Positions 1 to 6,192 of a DNA stretch of 7,077 bases are shown piece by piece. The notes beneath the pieces were generated by a model. That model had not been told where the DNA came from, ran no database searches, and saw nothing but the letters and a program-made list of their open reading frames with translations. The position numbers and the translations under genes are program-made. The DNA is taken from contig CBDVAK010000184.1 in NCBI GenBank assembly GCA_965371945.1, positions 1-7,077 on the forward strand, in the 5' to 3' direction. Positions within the stretch are counted from its first letter, which is position 1, and each line of letters starts with the position of its first letter. This DNA comes from CBDVAK01 sp965371945. GTDB taxonomy: Bacteria; Pseudomonadota; Gammaproteobacteria; Competibacterales; JAHEDQ01.

Positions 1-485
1 GCTACCGGCTGGTCGCGGACAAAGTGCTGCTCGACACCGGCACCGAAATAACCAAGCACACTCTGGTGCACCCGGGCGCGGTGGTAGTGATCCCCCGCCT
101 GGAGGACGGGTCGCTGCTGCTGCTGCATCAGTATCGGCACTCTGTAGACCAGTATCTGCTGGAGTTCCCCGCCGGTACCCTCGAACCGGGCGAAGTTCCG
201 ATCGAGTGTGCCCGGCGCGAGATCGTCGAGGAAACCGGGTACCGCGCCCGGGACTGGCTCGACCTGGGTATTCTGCATCCTGCGCCCGGGTTCTGCGATG
301 AGGTCCAGTACACCTTTCTGGCCGAGCACCTGAGCCCGGAACAGGGTAACCCGGACGAGGATGAATTCATCGAGTTACGTCCCATGAGTGTCGACGATTT
401 TGAGCGCGCCATCGCCTCGGGATCAGTCACCGACGGCAAGACGCTGGCTTTGTTTGCACGGGCGCGTGCTCGGCAATTGCTGTAA
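1..485 (+). CDS. Nudix hydrolase, ADP-ribose pyrophosphatase type (5' end cut by window)
   Basis: Probably hydrolyses ADP-ribose, or a related nucleoside diphosphate sugar, to AMP plus a sugar phosphate in the cytosol. The Nudix box GX5EX7REUXEEXGU is intact at 174-242: G, then E six residues later, then REIVEETGY. A proline lies 15 residues after the last box residue, in HPAPGF. This is the spacing seen in ADP-ribose hydrolases such as E. coli NudF, and the DEDEF stretch further on also fits that subfamily. The frame is open to the first base of the window (it enters at base 3), so the GTG at 24 is probably not the real start. Compared with the family, I infer that roughly 15-30 N-terminal residues lie upstream. 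The stop is TAA at 483-485. The next gene starts 34 nt later on the same strand, suggesting one transcript. The family is secure; the exact substrate is inferred. Confidence 0.9.
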   Translation, partial: YRLVADKVLLDTGTEITKHTLVHPGAVVVIPRLEDGSLLLLHQYRHSVDQYLLEFPAGTLEPGEVPIECARREIVEETGYRARDWLDLGILHPAPGFCDEVQYTFLAEHLSPEQGNPDEDEFIELRPMSVDDFERAIASGSVTDGKTLALFARARARQLL

Positions 486-519
486 CCGCAGCCATCCGAA
501 CAGGACAGGTCCATCAATC

Positions 520-3207
520 ATGACGATTCGCAATCTCAACCATATGTTCAAACCTCGCTCCGTCGCCCTGATCCTGCCCCGACCCGGGACCAGCCCGCGG
601 ACCGGAGGCAGCACCATCGACGAAGCCAGGCTGCTGATCCGCAATCTGCTGGACGGCGGTTTCAAGGGCCCGATCATGCCGGTGGTGCCGGAGGTGGAAG
701 CCCTGGAGGGCGTGCTCGCCTACCCGGATCTCGATCATCTGCCGTTGGTTCCGGAGCTGGCGGTGATCGATCTGCCGCTCGAGCAGACCCCGGAACTGAT
801 CACCGAGCTCGGAAAGTTGGGGACACGGGCCGCGGTACTGGTCAGCCGCAGAGGCGGCGCTCCCCCCAAACCGCAGCGCAAACAACTCAAGCAGGCACTG
901 CTCGATGCCGCCAAGCCATATACACTGCGGATCATCGGCCCGGGTGGACTGGGTTTGTCGATTCCCGGCCACGGCCTCAACGCGAGCCCGGTCAGCCTCA
1001 GGCCGGGTACCGGGCGGGTGGCATTCGTCACCCAATCCAGCGGCATCGCCCGCGCCGCACTGGACTGGGCTGTCGCTCACCAGCAGGGCTTCAGCCACCT
1101 GATCAGCCTGGGCGCGGCGATCGACGTCGACTTCGGCGACGTGCTGGACTATCTGGCCGGCGACCACAACACCCGGGCCATCCTCCTCTATATCGAACGT
1201 ATCCGTGATGCCCGCAAGTTTATGTCGGCGGCCCGCCGTGCCGCACGCATCAAACCCGTGGTGGTGCTCAAACCACGCCGAGGCACCAGGGGCAGCGAAA
1301 GCGATGTGGTCTATGAAGCCGCTTTCCGGCGCGCCGGTCTGGTACGGGTACGCGATCTGGCGGAGTTGTTCAACTCGGCGGAGACCCTCACCACTACCTG
1401 CCAGGTGCGGGGCAAGCGCCTGGCCATCGTCGGCAACAGTCGCAGCTTCGGCTTGCTCGCCACCGACGCGCTGCAAATACTGGGTGGCGAACTTGCCGGA
1501 TTCTCCGCGGACACTGAAGCCGTTTTCTCCGGGCTGGTCGATACCATGGGGTATGTCTGCAACCCACTCGATCTCGGCGACCACGCCAGCCCCGATCAAT
1601 TCGAGAAAGCGGTTGCGACGGCGCTGCGCGACCCGGGTGCGGACGGCCTGCTGGTGGTCAACGTGCCCTGTGCCACAGTCGACGACCGGGCGATTGCCGA
1701 TGCGGTGAAACGCGGCAAGGGCCGCAGTCGCCGCTGCCTGGTGGCGGCCTGGCCAGCATCGTTGAGCGGCGCAAGCGGTCGCCAGCATTTGCTGCTGGCG
1801 GGCATCCCGGCGTATCAGGATCCAGGCGAGGCGGTCCGCGCCTTCATGCGTCAGGTCTCCTACCGACGCAACCAGCAATTGCTGACTGAGACCCCTGCGT
1901 CGGTACCCGAAGACTTCTCACCCGATTTGAATGAGGCCCGCTCGATCGTCCAGAATATCCTGAACACCGGACGCCGGCAGTGCAACGAATTCGAGGCCAT
2001 GCGGCTGTTGCAGGCCTATGCCATTCCCACAGTGCAAAGCCTGTTGGCCAACACACCCCGGCAAGCCGCGGATCTCGCCAAAGGCCGCTCGGACAAACTG
2101 GCACTGAAAATCATTTCGCCCGACATCCGGCGCAAATCGGATGTCGGTGGTGTCGTCCTCGATCTGGATTCCGACCAGGTCGGTGCGGAGGCAGAGGCCA
2201 TGCGCGCCAGGCTGAAAGAATTCGATCCCGCCGCCAGGATCGAGGGCTTCCTGTTGCAGCCGATGGCCTATCGCGAAGGCAGTTTCGAGCTGACCCTTGG
2301 TGTGTGCCCGGGTGGCAATTTCGGGCCGGTGATCCGCTTCGGTCATGGTGGCACAGAGTCGGGTGTCATTGATGACATCGCCTGGGGCCTGCCGCCATTG
2401 AATATGAACCTGGCCCGGGAAATCATGCTGCAAACCCGGATTTTCCCGCGCCTGCAGGCGGCCACCGCACGCAAGGCAGACACCGATGCGCTGGCGCTCA
2501 CGTTGATCAAGCTGTCGCAGATGGTCATCGATCTGCCTGAAATCGTGGAACTCGATATCAACCCCCTGTGGGCACGCCCCGGTGGTGTACTGGCGCTGGA
2601 TGCCAAGGTCACGATTTCGGTAGCGGACAGCAATAGACACCACCGACTTGCGATCCGTCCTTACCCCAAGGATCTGGAGGAAACGGTGATCGGTCCCGAA
2701 GGCCGCGAGATGTTGTTGCGACCGATACTCCCCGAGGACGAGACCGTGTTACGTGAAGAAGCCCGCAAGGCACCACCGGAATACATGCGCATGCGATTCT
2801 TCCAACCGCTCAAGGAACTGTCGCATGCCATGGCGGCGCAACTGACCCAGATCGACTACGATCGCGAAATGGCCCTGGTGTTGACCGATCGCGGCCGACC
2901 GGGAACCGGCCGGTTCTGGGGAGGGGTTCGTGCCATGGCCGATCCCGACGGTGAGCGCGCCGAGTATTCCATCATCATCCATCCCGACATGGCAGGATTG
3001 GGCGTCGGCGCCATGCTCATGAACAAGATCATCCACTATGCCCGGAACCGGGGCATACGCGAACTCTGGGGCGAGGTGTTGCGCGAAAACAGGCCCATGC
3101 TGCGTCTGAACCGCAAACTGGGGTTCAAGGTCCGGCCTATCGCCGAAGACCCCAGCATCATGCATGTCTCGCTGGACCTGACCGCGCACGCTGACGAGGA
3201 TGAGTGA
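520..3207 (+). CDS. Pat/Pka-type protein lysine acetyltransferase: ADP-forming acyl-CoA synthetase-like domains fused to GNAT
   Basis: An 895-residue cytosolic protein, close to E. coli Pka/PatZ (886). Domains in order: CoA-binding Rossmann domain (about 10-130, opening FKPRSVALI), succinyl-CoA-ligase-like alpha domains (about 140-450), ATP-grasp (about 487-700, with ALKIISPD at 528-535 and FGHGGTESGVIDD) and GNAT (about 730-890, with GLGVG at 826-830). Known relatives (Salmonella Pat) acetylate and inactivate AMP-forming acetyl-CoA synthetase at a lysine. E815 in AEYSIII, 80 residues from the end, probably matches the reported catalytic Glu of Salmonella Pat. The phosphohistidine loop (SHTG type) of working ADP-forming synthetases is missing: KPVVVLKPRRG runs through a short linker into YEAAFRRAG (245-273). 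The synthetase part is therefore probably a non-catalytic sensor. The ATG at 520 is chosen because it is followed by the family-typical N-terminus and preceded by a weak ACAGGT; the frame stays open to 388, but that would overlap the Nudix gene. ATG 544 is an alternative start. Likely co-transcribed with the Nudix gene. Confidence 0.93.
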   Translation: MTIRNLNHMFKPRSVALILPRPGTSPRTGGSTIDEARLLIRNLLDGGFKGPIMPVVPEVEALEGVLAYPDLDHLPLVPELAVIDLPLEQTPELITELGKLGTRAAVLVSRRGGAPPKPQRKQLKQALLDAAKPYTLRIIGPGGLGLSIPGHGLNASPVSLRPGTGRVAFVTQSSGIARAALDWAVAHQQGFSHLISLGAAIDVDFGDVLDYLAGDHNTRAILLYIERIRDARKFMSAARRAARIKPVVVLKPRRGTRGSESDVVYEAAFRRAGLVRVRDLAELFNSAETLTTTCQVRGKRLAIVGNSRSFGLLATDALQILGGELAGFSADTEAVFSGLVDTMGYVCNPLDLGDHASPDQFEKAVATALRDPGADGLLVVNVPCATVDDRAIADAVKRGKGRSRRCLVAAWPASLSGASGRQHLLLAGIPAYQDPGEAVRAFMRQVSYRRNQQLLTETPASVPEDFSPDLNEARSIVQNILNTGRRQCNEFEAMRLLQAYAIPTVQSLLANTPRQAADLAKGRSDKLALKIISPDIRRKSDVGGVVLDLDSDQVGAEAEAMRARLKEFDPAARIEGFLLQPMAYREGSFELTLGVCPGGNFGPVIRFGHGGTESGVIDDIAWGLPPLNMNLAREIMLQTRIFPRLQAATARKADTDALALTLIKLSQMVIDLPEIVELDINPLWARPGGVLALDAKVTISVADSNRHHRLAIRPYPKDLEETVIGPEGREMLLRPILPEDETVLREEARKAPPEYMRMRFFQPLKELSHAMAAQLTQIDYDREMALVLTDRGRPGTGRFWGGVRAMADPDGERAEYSIIIHPDMAGLGVGAMLMNKIIHYARNRGIRELWGEVLRENRPMLRLNRKLGFKVRPIAEDPSIMHVSLDLTAHADEDE

Positions 3208-3236
3208 TATTCAAGCCGTTGTTCGAGCCGGTATCG

Positions 3237-3761
3237 TTACGTGATCTGTTGCAGATGTTGGCGGTAGCGCTGTAGCTTTTTGACGTAAGCTTCTGCGGAT
3301 TGGCGCAATTGGTCGATGCGTTTCGCATCCAGTGTACGCACCACCTTGGCGGGGGAACCCATCACCAGCGAGTTATCGGGTATCTCCCTGCCCTCGGTCA
3401 CCAGACTGCCGGCGCCGACCAGACAATTGTTGCCGATGCGGGCACCGTTGAGGACCACCGATCTCACCCCGATCAGAGTGTTGTCGCCGATCCGGCAGCC
3501 ATGCAGCATCACCATATGCCCCACGGTCACGCCGCGACCCAGACTCAGCGGATAACCCGGGTCGGTGTGCAGTACCGAACCATCCTGGATGTTGCTTGCC
3601 TCCCCCACCACGATCGGTTCGTTGTCGCCGCGCAGGACCGCGTTGAACCAGATACTGACATGCTGATGAAGCACCACGGCACCGATCAGGGTGGCATTGG
3701 GTGCCACATAGTGCTCGTCACCCTGCAGTACGGGACGCTGTTGCTCGAGGCTGTAATACAC
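3237..3761 (-). CDS. Gamma carbonic anhydrase family protein (YrdA-like, left-handed beta-helix)
   Basis: A 174-residue hexapeptide-repeat protein, the usual length for the YrdA/CaiE-like gamma carbonic anhydrase family. It would be a cytosolic homotrimer with a metal site between subunits. The three metal-ligand histidines of the family are present: H65 (in VLHTDP), H82 and H87 (in GHMVMLHG, with the five-residue spacing of Cam). So are R44-D46 (RGDNEP) and the N57-Q59-D60 motif. Imperfect [LIV]G-X4 repeats run from about 25 to 140, followed by a C-terminal helix. I choose the GTG at 3761 because AGGAG lies 6 nt upstream on this strand and the protein then begins VYYSLEQQRP, as relatives do. 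The open frame extends up to 3923, but that extra N-terminus has no family counterpart and would overlap the divergent gene. Whether it hydrates CO2 is open: many YrdA-type proteins show little or no activity. It is convergent with the acetyltransferase gene (29 nt between stops) and divergent from the PPK2 gene. Confidence 0.92.
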   Translation of the reverse strand: MYYSLEQQRPVLQGDEHYVAPNATLIGAVVLHQHVSIWFNAVLRGDNEPIVVGEASNIQDGSVLHTDPGYPLSLGRGVTVGHMVMLHGCRIGDNTLIGVRSVVLNGARIGNNCLVGAGSLVTEGREIPDNSLVMGSPAKVVRTLDAKRIDQLRQSAEAYVKKLQRYRQHLQQIT

Positions 3762-3767
3762 GAGATG

Positions 3768-3772
3768 CTCCT
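3768..3772 (-). promoter_or_regulatory. Ribosome binding site deciding the GTG start of the gamma carbonic anhydrase gene
   Basis: On the minus strand the sequence reads AGGAG, then 6 nt, then GTG at 3761-3759. This is a near-ideal Shine-Dalgarno and spacing. It supports the GTG over the in-frame ATG at 3923, which lies inside the neighbouring PPK2 gene. Confidence 0.75.
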
Positions 3773-3786
3773 GCCGGCCGGATCGC

Positions 3787-3798
3787 AGTATATAATAC
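3787..3798. promoter_or_regulatory. Divergent promoter box: overlapping -10 elements on both strands
   Basis: The 112-bp spacer between the two GTG starts contains one conspicuously AT-rich stretch. On the plus strand it holds a perfect TATAAT at 3791-3796. On the minus strand it holds TATACT (5/6 to consensus) at 3792-3787. The stretch GTAT-ATA-ATAC at 3788-3798 is itself an inverted repeat. Transcription starts would fall near 3803 (plus, about 70-nt leader to the PPK2 GTG) and near 3780 (minus, about 19-nt leader to the carbonic anhydrase GTG). No good TTGACA-like -35 is seen at the right distance for either -10, so at least one may need an activator or be chance. Confidence 0.45.
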
Positions 3799-3807
3799 CC
3801 GTTGCAC

Positions 3808-3822
3808 CCACAAGTGCTGTGG
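3808..3822. promoter_or_regulatory. Candidate operator: CCACA-N5-TGTGG dyad
   Basis: A perfect 5-bp inverted repeat (CCACA, 5-nt spacer, TGTGG) lies just downstream of the plus-strand TATAAT and in the -35 region expected for the minus-strand -10. Its position suits a regulator binding between the divergent genes. It could equally be a small hairpin in the PPK2 leader or chance. I do not recognise it as the site of a known regulator. Confidence 0.22.
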
Positions 3823-3858
3823 TTATGGTTGCCACTGTATATGCCGATGTCGCTACCC

Positions 3859-3865
3859 AGGGGGG
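3859..3865 (+). promoter_or_regulatory. Ribosome binding site deciding the GTG start of the PPK2 gene
   Basis: AGGGGGG lies 8 nt upstream of GTG 3874. In-frame ATGs at 3841 and 3847 have no comparable purine stretch before them, and the family N-terminus (MF.TAELG) aligns with the GTG. Confidence 0.7.
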
Positions 3866-3873
3866 ATGCGCCC

Positions 3874-5454
3874 GTGTTTCGAACTGCTGAACTTGGACGC
3901 AAGGTCTCGCGCAGCGAGTACAACGAAATCGAACCCGTTTTGCGTCATGAACTGATCGAGGTTCAACAGGCTCTGCGCACAGCGGATTTCCCGGTCATCC
4001 TAATTTTTGCCGGCGTCGACGGCGCGGGCAAGGGAGAGACGGTCAACCTGCTCAACAAATGGATGGATCCACGCTGGTTGATCACTCACGCCTATACCGA
4101 ACCCTCCCCCGAAGAACGCGAGCGCCCCGAATACTGGCGTTACTGGCGGGATCTGCCCCCCAAGGGCAAGATCGGCATGTGCCTCAGGTGCTGGTACTCG
4201 CAACCCACTCTGAGCCGCGCCTACCGGGACATCAGCCTGGCCGAGTTCGACGAACGCCTCGAACGTATCGTCAGATTCGAGGCTGCCCTGGCCCGCGATG
4301 GTGCGCTGATCCTCAAGTTCTGGATGCACCTCAGCAAGAGCGAGCAGAAAAAACGCCTCAAGGCCCTGGAAAAAGACCCGCTGCTCAAATGGCAAGTACG
4401 GGACTCGGACTGGCGGCACTGGAACATGTACGACGATTTTCTGGAAACTGCCGAGCGGGCCATCATGCGCACCAGCACCGGCAAGGCGCCCTGGCAACTG
4501 GTGGAAGGTGTCGACCCACGTTATCGCGGACTCACCGTTGGCGCCACGATACGCGATGCGATCCAAAAGCACCTCACGAACTCCAAACTGCGCCGCAAGT
4601 TTCACGCCGAAATCGCGCAAGACCTGGGCGATGAGGATCAGGGCGGCTCCGATCCGACTGCTGGCGATCCCGCCGGTGAAGACGGGCTGATCACGCCTCG
4701 GGAGTCCGCTTCCGTGCTATCAGCACTGGACATGACTCTGGTGCTGCCCCGTAAGAACTACAAACACCAACTCAAGGAGTGGCAGGCCAGGCTCCACAAA
4801 GCCTACCGGTCCGCACGGGAACTCGGTGTATCGAGCCTGCTGGTGATGGAAGGCTGGGACGCCGCCGGCAAGGGCGGGGCAATCCGTCGTACCACCGAGG
4901 CGTTGCAGGCCTGGGAATACCAGGTGATCCCATTCGCGGCGCCGACCGACGAAGAAAACGCCCAGCACTATCTTTGGAGATTCTGGCGGCAATTGGGGCG
5001 CGCGGGCCGGGTGACCATTTTCGACCGCAGCTGGTATGGGCGCGTCCTGGTGGAACGCGTGGAGGGGTTCGCGACCGAGAACGAATGGCGACGCGCCTAT
5101 GCCGAGATCAACGACTTTGAAGAGCAGTTGGTCAATCACGGCATCGTGCTGTTGAAGTTCTGGCTGCACATCACCCCGGAGGAGCAACTGGCCCGTTTCA
5201 AGGCCCGCGAGGACACACCTTACAAGAGCTGGAAACTGACCGACGAGGACTGGCGCAATCGCCAGCAATGGCCCCAATACGAAGAAGCGGTTCACGAGAT
5301 GATCGAGCACACCAGCACCATGACAGCGCCCTGGACACTGATCGAGGGCAACGACAAGTACTACGCCCGGGTCAAGTTGTTGCGAACCTTTTGTGAGCGA
5401 CTGGAAGAAGCTGTTGCCACTGCAAAATCGGTCAAGAAGGCGGACGAGGGGTAG
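3874..5454 (+). CDS. pap: Polyphosphate:AMP phosphotransferase, tandem-domain PPK2 (class II)
   Basis: A 526-residue cytosolic protein made of two PPK2 domains, the layout of Acinetobacter Pap and Pseudomonas PA3455, which transfer phosphate from polyphosphate to AMP to give ADP. Domain 1 spans about 1-245 and has Walker A GVDGAGKG at 47-54. An acidic, Gly/Asp/Glu-rich linker runs from about 250 to 275. Domain 2 spans about 283-515 and has Walker A GWDAAGKG at 327-334 and DRSWYGR at 384-390. In domain 1 the DRSWY motif has become LRCWY (104-108), losing the Asp and Ser, so domain 2 is probably the catalytic one, as I recall being reported for PA3455. The GTG at 3874 gives the family-typical start MFRTAELG and sits 8 nt after AGGGGGG. 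Upstream in-frame ATGs at 3841 and 3847 are possible but less likely. Divergent from the carbonic anhydrase gene; a hairpin follows the stop. Confidence 0.93.
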   Translation: MFRTAELGRKVSRSEYNEIEPVLRHELIEVQQALRTADFPVILIFAGVDGAGKGETVNLLNKWMDPRWLITHAYTEPSPEERERPEYWRYWRDLPPKGKIGMCLRCWYSQPTLSRAYRDISLAEFDERLERIVRFEAALARDGALILKFWMHLSKSEQKKRLKALEKDPLLKWQVRDSDWRHWNMYDDFLETAERAIMRTSTGKAPWQLVEGVDPRYRGLTVGATIRDAIQKHLTNSKLRRKFHAEIAQDLGDEDQGGSDPTAGDPAGEDGLITPRESASVLSALDMTLVLPRKNYKHQLKEWQARLHKAYRSARELGVSSLLVMEGWDAAGKGGAIRRTTEALQAWEYQVIPFAAPTDEENAQHYLWRFWRQLGRAGRVTIFDRSWYGRVLVERVEGFATENEWRRAYAEINDFEEQLVNHGIVLLKFWLHITPEEQLARFKAREDTPYKSWKLTDEDWRNRQQWPQYEEAVHEMIEHTSTMTAPWTLIEGNDKYYARVKLLRTFCERLEEAVATAKSVKKADEG

Positions 5455-5480
5455 CACGTCAATACACCTCGACGACAAGC

Positions 5481-5522
5481 GCTGCGTAGCGGCTACCCCA
5501 TAAGGGGGAAGCCGCACGCAGC
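5481..5522. repeat. Long imperfect hairpin downstream of the PPK2 gene
   Basis: The arms are GCTGCGT (5481-5487) with ACGCAGC (5516-5522), GCGGCT (5489-5494) with AGCCGC (5510-5515), and CCCC (5496-5499) with GGGG (5505-5508). This gives 17 base pairs with one bulged A (5488), one A-A mismatch and a 5-nt loop. It starts 26 nt after the PPK2 stop. No T-run follows on the plus strand and no A-run precedes it for the minus strand, so it is not a standard intrinsic terminator. It may be a mRNA 3'-end stabiliser, a Rho-dependent end or a REP-like palindromic element. Confidence 0.6.
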
Positions 5523-5543
5523 AAGCTATCCCCGAGTGAATCT

Positions 5544-5564
5544 GGACCACCGCGGAAGGTGGCC
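5544..5564. repeat. Short GC-rich hairpin
   Basis: CCACC (5547-5551) pairs with GGTGG (5558-5562) around a 6-nt loop. Outer GG (5544-5545) can pair with CC (5563-5564) past a bulged A. It sits 21 nt after the larger hairpin and about 100 nt before the next gene. No T-run follows. Its function is unknown, and in GC-rich sequence it may be chance. Confidence 0.35.
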
Positions 5565-5664
5565 GGTATGGTGTTGTGCCAGTTTGTTGCGATCAGTGCG
5601 CCCCGTCCCGCTCATCGTACGCAGCCCATCACGACAACACTCCAGATCCGGGGGAGAACACAGG

Positions 5665-6189
5665 ATGAATCTGACACAACGCCTGACCACCACGATCGCC
5701 GCTATTGGCTGCCTGATCGCTGCGGCCGGGGTCCAGGCCGAGACCACGTTCATGTCCGCGGATTGGGCCAATACAGCTTGCGATGCCTGGAACCAGGACG
5801 AAATCCTGACCACCGGCCTGGCTGATTCGTGGATCAAGAACGATGAAGGCCGTGGCTACAAGGTGATGCGCATCTACCGTCTCGATTGTGCCGACAGCCC
5901 GCAGATCGAGCTGCATATCGCCGAGCAGGACGGCAAGGCCATATGTACCTATGGGGGTCCGCCCAAGGCTGGCGAGCTCAATTCCAGTGCCGACTACCTG
6001 ATGTGGGCGGAAACGAGCCGCTGGCAGGAGATGGGTTCCGGCGAGTACGGACCCATGAAAGCGATGATGTTTGGCCGCCTCAAATTCGATGGGCCGAAAG
6101 TGGAAGCCATGAGCAACATGGGACCGTTCGGGAATTTCCTGCTACTCACCGGCAAGGTGCCGGGTGACACCGGATCCTGCCCCGGTTAG
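5665..6189 (+). CDS. Exported protein with SCP2-like C-terminal half, function unknown
   Basis: A 174-residue predicted secreted protein. Residues 1-25 form a signal peptide (short basic N-region with R6, hydrophobic core AAIGCLIAAAG, cleavage after VQA), leaving about 149 mature residues in the periplasm or outside. C16 sits in AIGC, a poor lipobox, so a signal peptidase I product is more likely than a lipoprotein. The region at about 110-165 (YGPMKAMMFGRLKFDGPK, then a Met/Phe/Leu-rich stretch) resembles the end of SCP2 sterol-carrier domains, where a GKLK-type strand is followed by a hydrophobic helix. That suggests binding of a lipid or other hydrophobic ligand. The mature part has four cysteines (39, 75, 94, 172), which could form two disulphides. 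The ATG at 5665 follows GGGGGAG by 8 nt. It is preceded by a 210-bp spacer and meets dusA tail to tail, so it is probably transcribed alone. Export and signal peptide are well supported; the SCP2 link is by eye only. Confidence 0.75.
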   Translation: MNLTQRLTTTIAAIGCLIAAAGVQAETTFMSADWANTACDAWNQDEILTTGLADSWIKNDEGRGYKVMRIYRLDCADSPQIELHIAEQDGKAICTYGGPPKAGELNSSADYLMWAETSRWQEMGSGEYGPMKAMMFGRLKFDGPKVEAMSNMGPFGNFLLLTGKVPGDTGSCPG

Positions 6190-6192
6190 CGA

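Larger units (their letters stand above)
5455..5664. other. 210-bp intergenic region with two hairpins and no gene seen
   Basis: This lies between the PPK2 stop and the start of the exported SCP2-like protein. It holds a strong imperfect hairpin (5481-5522) and a shorter one (5544-5564). The open frame of the downstream gene runs up from 5665 to about 5536, but that extension reads as low-complexity, arginine- and serine-rich sequence ahead of a clean signal peptide, so I treat it as non-coding. No convincing sigma-70 promoter is visible for the downstream gene: a TTGCGA at 5587-5592 has no good -10 at the right distance. Confidence 0.6.

Noticed and set aside
388..519. N-terminal extension of the acetyltransferase frame upstream of ATG 520
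   Set aside because: It overlaps the Nudix gene in another frame, has no family resemblance and is rich in Arg/Ser/Pro as expected of a shadow frame. The family-typical N-terminus begins just after ATG 520.
514..1878. Long minus-strand open frame (454 codons) inside the acetyltransferase gene
   Set aside because: A typical antisense shadow in GC-rich coding sequence: low-complexity Gly/Ala/Arg/Gln composition and no recognisable motif. The plus strand holds a well-conserved gene. The same applies to the minus frames at 1918-2643, 2749-3189, 4000-4620 and 4720-5550.
3802..3873. N-terminal extension of PPK2 to frame starts at 3802, 3841 or 3847
   Set aside because: The extra residues have no family match, and the best ribosome binding site and the conserved MF.TAELG start both point to GTG 3874. 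The starts at 3841 and 3847 cannot be fully excluded.
3762..3923. N-terminal extension of the carbonic anhydrase to the ATG at 3923
   Set aside because: It would run into the divergent PPK2 gene, has no family counterpart, and GTG 3761 has a near-ideal Shine-Dalgarno and a conserved start.
5481..5522. Integron attC site or intrinsic terminator
   Set aside because: No RYYYAAC/GTTRRRY core pairs flank the hairpin and no integrase or cassette genes are present. No T-run follows, so a standard intrinsic terminator is not supported.
5571..5640. GTGTTGT (5571-5577) pairing with ACAACAC (5634-5640) as a structured leader or riboswitch before the SCP2-like gene
   Set aside because: Only 7 bp closing a 56-nt loop, with no recognisable conserved riboswitch core. 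Chance is likely.
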